NCBI GenBank assembly: GCA_964499445.1
Contig: CAZCLE010000019.1
Location: 1 to 20,319 of the forward strand
DNA: 20,319 nucleotides
Source: GCA-2688105 sp964499445
GTDB taxonomy: Bacteria; Chloroflexota; Dehalococcoidia; Dehalococcoidales; GCA-2688105
Direction: 5' to 3'
Below the pieces are notes generated by a model. That model saw nothing but the letters and a program-made list of their open reading frames with translations, was not told where the DNA came from and made no database searches. Numbering within the stretch: the first letter of the stretch is position 1; each line of letters starts with the position of its first letter. This document shows, piece after piece, positions 1-7,056 of the stretch. Both the position numbers and the translations under genes were made by a program.

Positions 1-131
1 TGCGCAAGGAGTTTGCCGACTTAACCATACTGGCGGCGGGGAAGGTCATTGACCGCTCGCTGGATAAGGAGGCGCATCGCCAGCTTATTGATAAGGTGCT
101 GAAAGAGAGCACCACCCTGAAAAAGGGTTAG
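1..131 (+). CDS. atpF: F1Fo ATP synthase subunit b, C-terminal end (partial)
   Basis: Only the last 42 codons are present, read in the third frame from the window edge. They end in RSLDKEAHRQLIDKVLKEST and a TAG stop. The helical, charged tail with a '..GKVIDRSLDKEAHRQLID' pattern is typical of the C-terminus of the peripheral-stalk b subunit, which binds delta at the top of F1. The gene lies 22 bp upstream of atpH, as expected for the order atpB-E-F-H-A-G-D-C. The identification rests on this short tail plus position. The membrane anchor lies outside the window. Confidence 0.85.
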   Translation, partial: RKEFADLTILAAGKVIDRSLDKEAHRQLIDKVLKESTTLKKG

Positions 132-153
132 CTTATTTAGTTAAGGAGATACG

Positions 154-687
154 GTGGCGAGAAGGTTTTATGCCAAGCGCTATGCCCAGGCGGTGTTTGA
201 GATTGCCCTGGGGAGAAAAGAATTGGATAGGTGGCAGTCTGACCTGAGAACGATTGCCAGCTTGGGTGAGGATGCCACCCTCATTGCTTGGCTAGAGAAT
301 CCTAAATTTCGTTTTGACGACAAGGTTGGACTACTATCTGAGCAATTGGGTGACCTAAACCCCCTCACCCTGAATCTGGTTTATCTATTAGCAGCTAGAG
401 GCAGGCTGAGCATGATAGGCGATATTGCTGATGAGTATCAGCGGCTATTGGATAGCTATCGGGGTATAGAGCAGGCTGAGGTTATTACGGCGGTTCCCCT
501 TGACGACGAAGATAGATTAAGATTAGGCGAGCGTCTCGGGGCTGTAGTCGGTAAGAAGGTGGTAGTCAAGCCCGAAGTAGATTCCAGCTTAATCGGCGGG
601 TTTATCGCCAGAATTGGTGGTAAGTTACTAGACGGCAGTACCCGTGGTAAATTAGAGGCGTTAAAGAGGGAGTTGGCAAGGAGGTAG
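154..687 (+). CDS. atpH: F1Fo ATP synthase subunit delta
   Basis: This 177-residue protein has the usual length for the delta (OSCP-type) subunit, which links the b stalk to the N-termini of alpha on F1. The N-terminus FYAKRYAQAVFEIAL is the conserved '..A.RYA.ALFE.A' opening helix. The C-terminal region near residues 145-170 (SSLIGGFIARIGGKLLDGS) matches the conserved '..LIGG.....G...DGS' end signature. It starts with GTG, preceded by AAGGAG at a spacing of about 7. It ends 5 bp before atpA, and an AAGGAGG inside its last codons serves as the atpA ribosome binding site, so translation of the two is probably coupled. Confidence 0.95.
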   Translation: MARRFYAKRYAQAVFEIALGRKELDRWQSDLRTIASLGEDATLIAWLENPKFRFDDKVGLLSEQLGDLNPLTLNLVYLLAARGRLSMIGDIADEYQRLLDSYRGIEQAEVITAVPLDDEDRLRLGERLGAVVGKKVVVKPEVDSSLIGGFIARIGGKLLDGSTRGKLEALKRELARR

Positions 688-692
688 GTTAG

Positions 693-2207
693 ATGACAAT
701 CAGAGGGCAGGATATTGTTTCGGTTATCAAACAGCAGATTGAGCAGTTTGGCACGGCAGTAACCATGGTGGATGTGGGCACGGTGATTGAGATTGGCGAC
801 GGTATTGCCCGGATTCACGGGCTAGCTGCGGCTGGGTATAATGAGCTGCTTCAGTTTCCTAATGAGATTATGGGGATTGCCCTGAATCTGGAGGAGGAGA
901 GCGTGGCGGCGGTTATCCTTGGCGATTATAGCGGGATTAAGGAAGGGGATGAGGTGAGGTGCACGGGACGGATTGCTGAGGTGCCGGTGGGTGAAGCTCT
1001 TATTGGCCGGGTAGTTGACGCACTGGGTCGTCCTTTGGATGGTAAAGGGGCAATAAAGACGGAGAAGACTCTACCTATGGAGCGTGTTGCCCCCAATGTC
1101 ACTATGCGCAAGTCGGTGGATACCCCGGTGCAGACCGGTATTAAGGCTATAGATAGTATGATTCCCTTAGGTCGGGGACAAAGGGAGCTTATTATTGGTG
1201 ACCGGTCAACCGGGAAGACGGCTATTGCCCTTGATACCATTATCAATCAGAAGGGTGGTGATTTGACCTGTATCTATGTTGCCATTGGTCAGAAGGCTTC
1301 CAAGGTGGCGCGGGTGGTAGCCACTCTGGAGGCTCACGGAGCTATGGAGCATACTATTGTTGTTGCCGCCAATGCCTCTGATTCGGTGGCTACGCAGTAT
1401 CTTGCCCCCTATGCTGGCTGCGCTATGGGAGAGGAATTTATGGAGCAGGGAAAGGATGCTCTGGTTATCTACGATGACCTTTCCAAGCATGCCTGGGCTT
1501 ACCGCCAGCTTTCGTTACTTTTGCACCGTCCGCCGGGACGGGAGGCTTACCCTGGTGATGTTTTTTATTTGCATAGTCGCTTGCTGGAGAGAGCAGCTAA
1601 GTATGCGTCGGAACATGGTGGTGGCTCGCTTACCGCATTACCGATTATTGAAACCCAGGCGGGAGATGTATCGGCTTACATTCCGACTAATGTTATCTCT
1701 ATTACTGATGGTCAGATTTATGTGGAAACAGACCTGTTCAATGCCGGCATCAGGCCGGCACTCAATGTTGGCTTATCGGTGTCCCGGGTGGGGAGCGCCG
1801 CTCAGACCAAGGCAATGAAGCAGGTGGCGGGCAGGCTAAGGCTGGAGCTGGCTCAATACCGGGAGCTGGCTGCCTTTGCCCAGTTTGGCACCTCTGAGCT
1901 GGATAAGGCAACCAGGGCTCAGCTTGAGCGCGGTCAGCGAATTACTGAAATCCTAAAGCAGTCTGAGTATGTCCCGGTGCCAGTGGAGAAGCAAGTTGTG
2001 ATTCTATATGCGGCTATTAATGGTTATATTGACGATATACCGGTGGATAAGGTCAGGGCTTTTGAGACCGATTTCCATAGGTTTATGGAGGCAAATCACC
2101 CCGAAATAGGTGAGACTATCGCTAGGGAAAAAGAGCTTACTCCTGAGACTGAAGAGAAATTAAAGACGGCTATCGCCGAATTTAAACAGGGTCTTAATTT
2201 AGGGTAG
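693..2207 (+). CDS. atpA: F1Fo ATP synthase subunit alpha
   Basis: This 504-residue protein is the regulatory nucleotide-binding subunit of the F1 catalytic head (three per complex), of normal length. The beta-barrel domain comes first (about residues 25-95). The P-loop GDRSTGKT is at residues 169-176; most homologues read GDRQTGKT, so Q is replaced by S here. The alpha signature PAxNVGLSVSRVGSAAQ is present around residue 350. The C-terminal helical domain ends in FKQGL. The ATG at 693 lies 5 bp after atpH. Downstream the operon is interrupted by 189 bp of hairpin repeats before atpG, whereas the other gaps in the operon are 5-22 bp. Confidence 0.98.
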   Translation: MTIRGQDIVSVIKQQIEQFGTAVTMVDVGTVIEIGDGIARIHGLAAAGYNELLQFPNEIMGIALNLEEESVAAVILGDYSGIKEGDEVRCTGRIAEVPVGEALIGRVVDALGRPLDGKGAIKTEKTLPMERVAPNVTMRKSVDTPVQTGIKAIDSMIPLGRGQRELIIGDRSTGKTAIALDTIINQKGGDLTCIYVAIGQKASKVARVVATLEAHGAMEHTIVVAANASDSVATQYLAPYAGCAMGEEFMEQGKDALVIYDDLSKHAWAYRQLSLLLHRPPGREAYPGDVFYLHSRLLERAAKYASEHGGGSLTALPIIETQAGDVSAYIPTNVISITDGQIYVETDLFNAGIRPALNVGLSVSRVGSAAQTKAMKQVAGRLRLELAQYRELAAFAQFGTSELDKATRAQLERGQRITEILKQSEYVPVPVEKQVVILYAAINGYIDDIPVDKVRAFETDFHRFMEANHPEIGETIAREKELTPETEEKLKTAIAEFKQGLNLG

Positions 2208-2396
2208 GTTGAAGGGGCTTCACCCCTTCAAAACCTATACTTCTCCCTCTCCTTATTAAGAAGAAAATAGTAAAGGGGAGTCTTAGAGGGGCGGAGCCCC
2301 TCTAAGGAAAATATGCTTCCCCTTCCCCTTGTCAAGGGGAAGGGGACAAAGGGGATAGGGTTACCTAATAAGAACCTAAGGGGTGAGGTTTAAAGA
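2208..2396. repeat. intergenic inverted-repeat block 1 (inside the atp operon)
   Basis: Three near-perfect hairpins follow one another between atpA and atpG. They are 2209-2231 (9-bp stem TTGAAGGGG), 2282-2306 (10-bp stem CTTAGAGGGG, loop CGGAG) and 2319-2345 (12-bp stem CCCCTTCCCCTT, loop GTC). A tail at 2346-2390 is the reverse complement of the CCTCACCCC...ACCCTATCCCC arm also seen at about 12624 and 20114. The end of that arm (GGTGAGG, about 2382-2388) lies 8 bp before the atpG start and looks like its Shine-Dalgarno site. None of the hairpins is followed by a T run, so they are not obvious intrinsic terminators. Confidence 0.85.
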
Positions 2397-3254
2397 TTGA
2401 TTAACATTCGTGTGATTCGCCGCCGGATACGTGGTATTCGGGGCATAGCCAAGATTACCAAGGCGATGGAGATGGTGGCTGCCTCCAGGATGAGGCGGGC
2501 ACAGGAGTCTGGTTTAGCCGGGCGGCCTTATTCCGAGAAGATAACCCAGGTATTGGCTGACTTAGCTGCCTTACCTGAGACGGGTAGGGTGCTGCATCCC
2601 TTATTACAGCGCCGACCGGTAACCAAAATCGCTATCGTTCATATCACTCCTGACCGTGGTTTGTGTGGCGGGCTGGTGACGAATCTTAACCGCCGGACAG
2701 CGAGTGTTATTCTGGAACAGGATGTGTCGGTTTCGCTTATTGCCGTTGGTCTCAAGGGGGTTGATTTTATGAGGCGATACGGACGGGATATTAAGGCTGA
2801 GTTTACCCAGCTTGGCGACCGACCCAGCTTACTTGATACCCTACCTATATCTCGTATTGTTATTGATGATTACACTAACGGCGTTGTAGACTTGGTCTAT
2901 TTAGTCTATGCCCAATTCATCTCCACAATGGTTCAGAGACCGGCGGTGAAGCAGATACTTCCCATTGAACCGGCAGCTATACCCACGGCGCAGAATGTGG
3001 ACTATATATATGAGCCAGGCCCGGCGGCGGTGTTGGGTCAACTTTTATCGAGATTTGTTGAGATGCAGGTCTATCACGCTATTCTGGAGTCTATTGCCAG
3101 TGAGCAGTCGGCCAGAATGGTGGCGATGAGAAATGCTACTGACAATGCTAGTGAGCTTATTGAACATTTCACCCTGCTGTATAATAAAGCCCGCCAGGAG
3201 TCAATTACCAAGGAACTTCTTGACATTATCGGTGGCGCTGAGGCTCTGGCTTAG
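2397..3254 (+). CDS. atpG: F1Fo ATP synthase subunit gamma
   Basis: This 285-residue protein is the central rotor shaft of F1 and has the usual family length. The conserved N-terminal helix (RRRIRGIRGIAKITKAMEMV, about residues 8-27, then AASRMRRAQ) and the C-terminal helix (NKARQESITKELLDIIGGAEAL) form the coiled coil inside the alpha/beta ring. A GLCGGLVTNLN segment near residue 90 is the conserved Rossmann-like core. The start is TTG. An in-frame TAA lies 6 bp upstream, so no earlier start is possible. The GAGG that serves as ribosome binding site belongs to the repeat block. atpD follows after 15 bp. Confidence 0.96.
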   Translation: MINIRVIRRRIRGIRGIAKITKAMEMVAASRMRRAQESGLAGRPYSEKITQVLADLAALPETGRVLHPLLQRRPVTKIAIVHITPDRGLCGGLVTNLNRRTASVILEQDVSVSLIAVGLKGVDFMRRYGRDIKAEFTQLGDRPSLLDTLPISRIVIDDYTNGVVDLVYLVYAQFISTMVQRPAVKQILPIEPAAIPTAQNVDYIYEPGPAAVLGQLLSRFVEMQVYHAILESIASEQSARMVAMRNATDNASELIEHFTLLYNKARQESITKELLDIIGGAEALA

Positions 3255-3269
3255 GCAAAGGAGGTTATT

Positions 3270-4661
3270 ATGGCCAAAGGGAAAGTAACTCAGGTAATAG
3301 GCACAGTAGTTGATATTGAGTTCCCGCCTGATGAGCTCCCGGCGCTTTACAATGCTATTGAGATTACCGTGGATAGCAACAAGATTATACTTGAAACTCA
3401 GGAACATATCGGGAATAACTGGGTGCGATGTTTGGCTCTATCGCCTACCGACGGGTTGGAGCGGGGCGCCGAAGCTATAGATACCGGGAAGGTTCTTAGC
3501 GTGCCGGTGGGAAGAGCCACCCTGGGGCGCCTGTTTGATGTTACCGGGGAGCCAATAGATAACTTGGGTCCGGTCAAGGCTGAGGAGCTCTGGCCGATTC
3601 ATCGCCCGCCGCCTTCATTTGAGGAGCAGGAAACAACTACCCAGATGTTGGAAACCGGGCTTAAGGTTATTGACCTGATTACCCCATTTACTAAAGGGGG
3701 CAAGATAGGTGCCTATGGGGGTGCCGGGGTGGGCAAGACGGTTATTATTATGGAGCTTATTCGAAATATTGCCACCGAGCACGGAGGTTTCTCTGTTTTC
3801 TCTGGTATTGGAGAGAGGTCTCGCGAGGGCAATGACCTGTGGAATGAAATGAAGGCTTCAGGGGTGATTGATAAGACGGTCATGGTCTTTGGTCAGATGA
3901 ATGAACCGCCAGCGGTTCGGCTTCGTGTGGGGTTAACCGGGCTAACTATGGCTGAGTATTTCCGTGATGTTGAGGGTCAGGACGTTTTGCTTTTTATTGA
4001 TAATATCTATCGCTATACTCTGGCCGGTATGGAGGTATCGGCTCAACTGGGGCGTATGCCCTCGGCGGTGGGTTATCAGCCTACCTTGGCTACGGAGATG
4101 GGCGATTTGGAGGAGAGGATTACCTCTACCAAGCGGGGCTCAATTACCTCCTTTCAGGCTATCTATGTGCCCGCTGATGATTATACTGATCCCGGAGTAG
4201 TTACCACCTTTGGTCACCTTGATGCGGTTATTGCTCTGGAGAGGTCTATCGCCGAGCAGGGATTGTTTCCAGCGGTCGACCCACTAACCTCAACCTCTCG
4301 TATCCTTGACCCCCGTGTTGTTGGCGAGGAGCACTATGCCGTAGCTCGGGGAGTGCAGCAGGTGCTACAACGCTATAAAGACCTCCAGGATATAATCGCT
4401 ATCCTGGGTATTGAGGAACTTAGCGAGGAAGATAAGCTTACCGTGACTCGGGCTCGTCGTATCCAGAGGTTCTTATCTCAACCAATGTTTGTTACCGAAG
4501 TTTTTACCGGTAGAGAGGGCAAGTATGTGTCCATAGCCGAGACGGTGCGCGGCTTTAAGGAGATTCTGGCAGGAGATTATGATACCTTACCCGAGCAAGC
4601 CTTTTATATGATAGGTACTATAGATGAGGCGGTGGAGGCGGCTAAAAAGCTGGAGGCATAG
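3270..4661 (+). CDS. atpD: F1Fo ATP synthase subunit beta
   Basis: This 463-residue protein is the catalytic subunit, which makes or hydrolyses ATP at the alpha/beta interface. The P-loop GGAGVGKT is at residues 150-157. The catalytic glutamate is in GERSREGNDLW (E182). The Walker B stretch is VLLFIDNIYRYT, where most homologues read FIDNIFRFTQAG. The signature PSAVGYQPTLATEMG follows, and the DELSEED-loop equivalent appears as EELSEED near residue 386. The ATG has a strong AAAGGAGG site 7-8 bp upstream. It ends 11 bp before atpC. Confidence 0.98.
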   Translation: MAKGKVTQVIGTVVDIEFPPDELPALYNAIEITVDSNKIILETQEHIGNNWVRCLALSPTDGLERGAEAIDTGKVLSVPVGRATLGRLFDVTGEPIDNLGPVKAEELWPIHRPPPSFEEQETTTQMLETGLKVIDLITPFTKGGKIGAYGGAGVGKTVIIMELIRNIATEHGGFSVFSGIGERSREGNDLWNEMKASGVIDKTVMVFGQMNEPPAVRLRVGLTGLTMAEYFRDVEGQDVLLFIDNIYRYTLAGMEVSAQLGRMPSAVGYQPTLATEMGDLEERITSTKRGSITSFQAIYVPADDYTDPGVVTTFGHLDAVIALERSIAEQGLFPAVDPLTSTSRILDPRVVGEEHYAVARGVQQVLQRYKDLQDIIAILGIEELSEEDKLTVTRARRIQRFLSQPMFVTEVFTGREGKYVSIAETVRGFKEILAGDYDTLPEQAFYMIGTIDEAVEAAKKLEA

Positions 4662-4672
4662 GCTATAGGTTA

Positions 4673-5095
4673 ATGTCTGGTATAAAACTTGATATTGTTA
4701 CTGCAGAGCGGGTGGTTTTCTCCGAGGATGTGGATGTGGTCGTTGCCCCGGGTGTTGAAGGTCAGCTGGGAATCTTGCCCCACCATACCCCCCTGATGAC
4801 TATGTTACAGCCGGGCGAGCTACGGGTGAAGAAGGGCGGAGAGGAATTTTTCCTGGCCATTTCTGGCGGCTTTCTTGAGGTGCGTCCCGACCGGGTAATA
4901 GTCCTGGCGGATGCTGCGGAAAGGGTTGAGGAAATTGATGTCGCCCGGGCGGAAGAGGCGAAGCGTCGGGCTGAGGAACGGCTTAGCCAACGCGCCCCTG
5001 ATTTGGATGTGGCTCGAGTCGAAGCAGGACTGCGCCGCGCCCTGGCTCGCCTTGAGGTGGTACAGAGAAGGAAAAGGAGAAAGCCAGGAACATAA
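4673..5095 (+). CDS. atpC: F1Fo ATP synthase subunit epsilon
   Basis: This 140-residue subunit at the foot of the rotor couples gamma to the c ring and can inhibit ATP hydrolysis. The N-terminal beta-sandwich (about residues 1-85) carries the family's 'APGVEGQLGILPHHTPLMT' stretch and 'ISGGFLEVRPDRVIVLADAAE'. The C-terminal helical hairpin (about 88-130) is rich in E, R and A, like the regulatory arm of the family. The C-terminus is very basic (VVQRRKRRKPGT). It is the last gene of the operon. The next gene, rimM, is convergent 37 bp downstream. Confidence 0.95.
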   Translation: MSGIKLDIVTAERVVFSEDVDVVVAPGVEGQLGILPHHTPLMTMLQPGELRVKKGGEEFFLAISGGFLEVRPDRVIVLADAAERVEEIDVARAEEAKRRAEERLSQRAPDLDVARVEAGLRRALARLEVVQRRKRRKPGT

Positions 5096-5102
5096 CAGGC
5101 TG

Positions 5103-5129
5103 GCTAATACCAGTCCGGTTAGCGTTTTT
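5103..5129 (+). terminator. possible intrinsic terminator of the atp operon
   Basis: GCTAAT (5103-5108) pairs with GTTAGC (5118-5123) around a 9-nt loop. A TTTTT run at 5125-5129 follows. The stem is short and includes a G-T pair. The position, between convergent atpC and rimM, fits a terminator, but the structure is weak. Confidence 0.35.
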
Positions 5130-5132
5130 GAT

Positions 5133-5639
5133 TTAAGTCAGTAATCCCTCAATGGGCTCAATAGTTATCCGTCGTCTGTCAAGGTCAATCGATTTCACTA
5201 CATCCTCAATGGCAGGAATAAGAATCTCTCCTTTGTCTCCGCTAACCACGTAGTTATCATTACTCTCGGCGGTTAAAATTTCAGTGATATTTCCCAGCAG
5301 TTCTCCCTGGGTTGTCCATACCTCTAAGCCCATGAGTTGGAAATGGTAGTATTGCCCTTCAGGTAGAGGATGGAGTTGGCTGTGATGTATTTCTATAGGT
5401 TGCCCCCGCAGCCTCTGTGCAGCTTCAATAGTATCAATTTGGTTAAGCTTGATGATTACCTTGCCCTTATGCTGCTCGGTGCTGTCAATGGTCATCGGCT
5501 GTCGGTTGATATAAATCTTTGAGGAGGGGGCGAAGCGTTGGGGGAAATCGGTTATCACCCTTACCTGTAGTTTACCCTTAACACCCCAGGGGGCCAGGAT
5601 TTGACCAATGGTTATAAATTCCAGCTTGGAAGATTCCAT
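5133..5639 (-). CDS. rimM: 16S rRNA processing/maturation protein RimM
   Basis: This 168-residue protein is of typical RimM length. RimM binds ribosomal protein S19 in the 30S head and assists 16S rRNA maturation. The N-terminal barrel opens with FITIGQILAPWGVKGKLQVR, the hallmark '.T.G.I...HG.KG...V' motif, followed by TDFPQRF. The C-terminal PRC-barrel domain (about residues 95-165) contains GLEVWTTQGELLGNITEILT and ends EILIPAIEDVVKSIDLDRRR, matching the family's 'LIP....V...D...'. The ATG at 5639 is chosen from homology, with only a weak GGGGA close upstream. It is the third gene of rpsP-khpA-rimM, separated from khpA by 67 bp. Confidence 0.95.
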   Translation of the reverse strand: MESSKLEFITIGQILAPWGVKGKLQVRVITDFPQRFAPSSKIYINRQPMTIDSTEQHKGKVIIKLNQIDTIEAAQRLRGQPIEIHHSQLHPLPEGQYYHFQLMGLEVWTTQGELLGNITEILTAESNDNYVVSGDKGEILIPAIEDVVKSIDLDRRRITIEPIEGLLT

Positions 5640-5706
5640 TCCCCATTCTGGGTGGCTGATTTGGCAATCCTAAATATATTTTATCTAGCTTATAGACTGT
5701 TATTGC

Positions 5707-5934
5707 TTAGAGAATTTGGAGAGTAGCTCTGGTGCCTTGCTTAGCTGCTTTTACCCTAATCAAGGTGCGCATAGCGGCGGCTATCCGACCCTGCTTACCA
5801 ATAACTCTCCCCTTATCATCATCGGCAACCTGCAATTTAAGCGTTATGCCCTCGTCATCGGTTTCCTCAGTAACTACTACGTCATCCGGCGAATCAACAA
5901 TTGATTTGGCGATGTATTCTACTAGTTCTTTCAT
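5707..5934 (-). CDS. khpA: KH-domain RNA-binding protein (KhpA/YlqC type)
   Basis: This 75-residue single-KH protein sits between rpsP and rimM, the usual place for khpA/ylqC. It binds RNA; in Gram-positive bacteria KhpA pairs with KhpB/Jag. The KH GXXG loop is seen in KGRVIGKQGRIAAAMRTLIR (about residues 47-66), preceded by the family's N-terminal helix MKELVEYIAKSIVDSPDDVV. The ATG at 5934 has AAGGAG 5 bp upstream and overlaps the rpsP stop as ATGA, so the two are translationally coupled. A longer reading frame upstream is only the rpsP region in another frame. Confidence 0.93.
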   Translation of the reverse strand: MKELVEYIAKSIVDSPDDVVVTEETDDEGITLKLQVADDDKGRVIGKQGRIAAAMRTLIRVKAAKQGTRATLQIL

Positions 5935-6206
5935 GTTTTCTCCTTGATTATTTTGAACTTTTCCATAATGCCTACCTTTGATAGTAATCTGGCGGCAGTA
6001 GCTGTCGGCTGAGCCCCTTGCCTCAACCAATGTAGGGCTTTTTCTTCATCTATAACTACTGTTTCTGGGTCGGTTAGGGGATTATAGTGCCCCATAATGT
6101 CTATGAACGCCCCGTCACGGGGGGCTCGACTATCGGTAGCTACCAGTCGGTAGCTTGGCCTTTTTTTGGTGCCTACCCGGCGTAATCTAATCTTTACCAA
6201 TTTCAC
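5931..6206 (-). CDS. rpsP: 30S ribosomal protein S16
   Basis: This 91-residue protein has the normal S16 length and is needed for 30S assembly. The N-terminus VKIRLRRVGTKKRPSYRLVA and the following DSRAPRDGAFIDIMGHYNPL are textbook S16, as is DEEKALHWLRQGAQPTATAARLLSKVG further on. The start is GTG with AGGAAAGG a few bases upstream. A strong promoter lies just ahead (6229-6258). Its last 4 bases overlap the first 4 of khpA. ffh, a common upstream neighbour, is absent, and nfi is divergent instead. Confidence 0.97.
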   Translation of the reverse strand: MKLVKIRLRRVGTKKRPSYRLVATDSRAPRDGAFIDIMGHYNPLTDPETVVIDEEKALHWLRQGAQPTATAARLLSKVGIMEKFKIIKEKT

Positions 6207-6228
6207 TAACCTTTCCTAGTACTAGGCT

Positions 6229-6258
6229 ATTATGCGCTATAACCGATATGGCTGTCAA
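6229..6258 (-). promoter_or_regulatory. promoter of rpsP-khpA-rimM
   Basis: Read on the minus strand, a perfect -35 TTGACA (6258-6253) is followed after 18 bp by the -10 CATAAT (6234-6229). Transcription would start near 6222, about 16 nt before the rpsP GTG. It lies back to back with the nfi promoter. Confidence 0.7.
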
Positions 6259-6275
6259 TAGTGTTTAAAATATTG

Positions 6276-6304
6276 TTGCCAACAACCTTCATTGTCGCTA
6301 TAAT
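6276..6304 (+). promoter_or_regulatory. promoter of nfi (leaderless-type spacing)
   Basis: TTGCCA (6276-6281), a 17-bp spacer, and a perfect TATAAT (6299-6304). Transcription would be expected to start around 6310-6312, which coincides with the GTG start proposed for nfi. No Shine-Dalgarno site precedes that GTG. Confidence 0.65.
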
Positions 6305-6311
6305 CGGTAGT

Positions 6312-7034
6312 GTGAAAGTAAACAGGCTGCATAGCTGGCAGGTTGACTATGCTGAGGCATTAGATACGCAGCTGAGACTGGCAGCCCGGGTGTCTAGGAG
6401 TAACGAGGTCATTACTCCTCGCTTCATAGCCGGTGTTGATATATCAGCGGGGAAAGCACGGGAGATGGCTACCGGGGCGGTGGTTGTGTTAAACTACCCC
6501 GAACTTAGGCTGGTGGAAGCGAAAGTAGCCCGGGGGAAGCTCAATTTCCCTTACATCCCGGGGCTTTTATCCTTCAGGGAGTCGCCCTTGATACTGGACG
6601 CCTGTCAGCGACTAACTATTACCCCTGACCTTATCATGGTTGACGGTCAGGGAATTGCCCATCCTCGGCGAATAGGTCTCGCCTCTCACTTGGGGCTCTT
6701 TTTAAATACGCCAACCATTGGTTGCGCTAAATCCCGGCTATGCGGCAGTCATGAAAAGCCGGGCGAGGAGCCGGGTAGCTACGCTGAAGTAATAGATAAT
6801 GGTGAGACTATAGGCGCCGCTCTGCGAACCAAGCTGGGCGTGAAGCCGGTTTATGTTTCCATCGGTCATAAGATTGACCTAAGCACTGCCATATGCTGGG
6901 TCATGAACTGCTGCCGTGGCTATCGCTTACCTGAGCCCACCCGACTTGCCCACCTGGCGGCGGGAGGCAGTCTGAAGCCGGAAAGGGAAACTGTGACACC
7001 TGAGGCAGACTATCAACAGGAGTTTTTTGGATAG
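6312..7034 (+). CDS. nfi: endonuclease V (deoxyinosine 3' endonuclease)
   Basis: This 240-residue EndoV nicks DNA near deoxyinosine and other deaminated bases as a repair step. Family metal ligands and motifs align: D43 in FIAGVDIS, the strand-separating wedge PYIP (residues 80-83) with GLLSFRE (E90), and D111 in MVDGQGIAHPRR. Then come GLASHLGL, the AKSRLCG stretch, and the C-terminal RGYRLPEPTRLAH. I chose GTG 6312 because the upstream extension to 6261 (hydrophobic, unlike the family) would cover the promoter itself. The mRNA is then probably leaderless. prfB starts 22 bp downstream on the same strand. Confidence 0.93.
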   Translation: MKVNRLHSWQVDYAEALDTQLRLAARVSRSNEVITPRFIAGVDISAGKAREMATGAVVVLNYPELRLVEAKVARGKLNFPYIPGLLSFRESPLILDACQRLTITPDLIMVDGQGIAHPRRIGLASHLGLFLNTPTIGCAKSRLCGSHEKPGEEPGSYAEVIDNGETIGAALRTKLGVKPVYVSIGHKIDLSTAICWVMNCCRGYRLPEPTRLAHLAAGGSLKPERETVTPEADYQQEFFG

Positions 7035-7056
7035 CAGGATTACCGGGGAGCTATAG

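Noticed and set aside
2209..2345. Intrinsic terminators in the repeat hairpins of the atp operon
   Set aside because: None is followed by a T run on either strand, and termination here would cut off gamma, beta and epsilon.
6261..6311. N-terminal extension of endonuclease V from GTG 6261
   Set aside because: It would overlie the -35 and -10 of a good promoter, is hydrophobic and unlike EndoV, and has no Shine-Dalgarno site.
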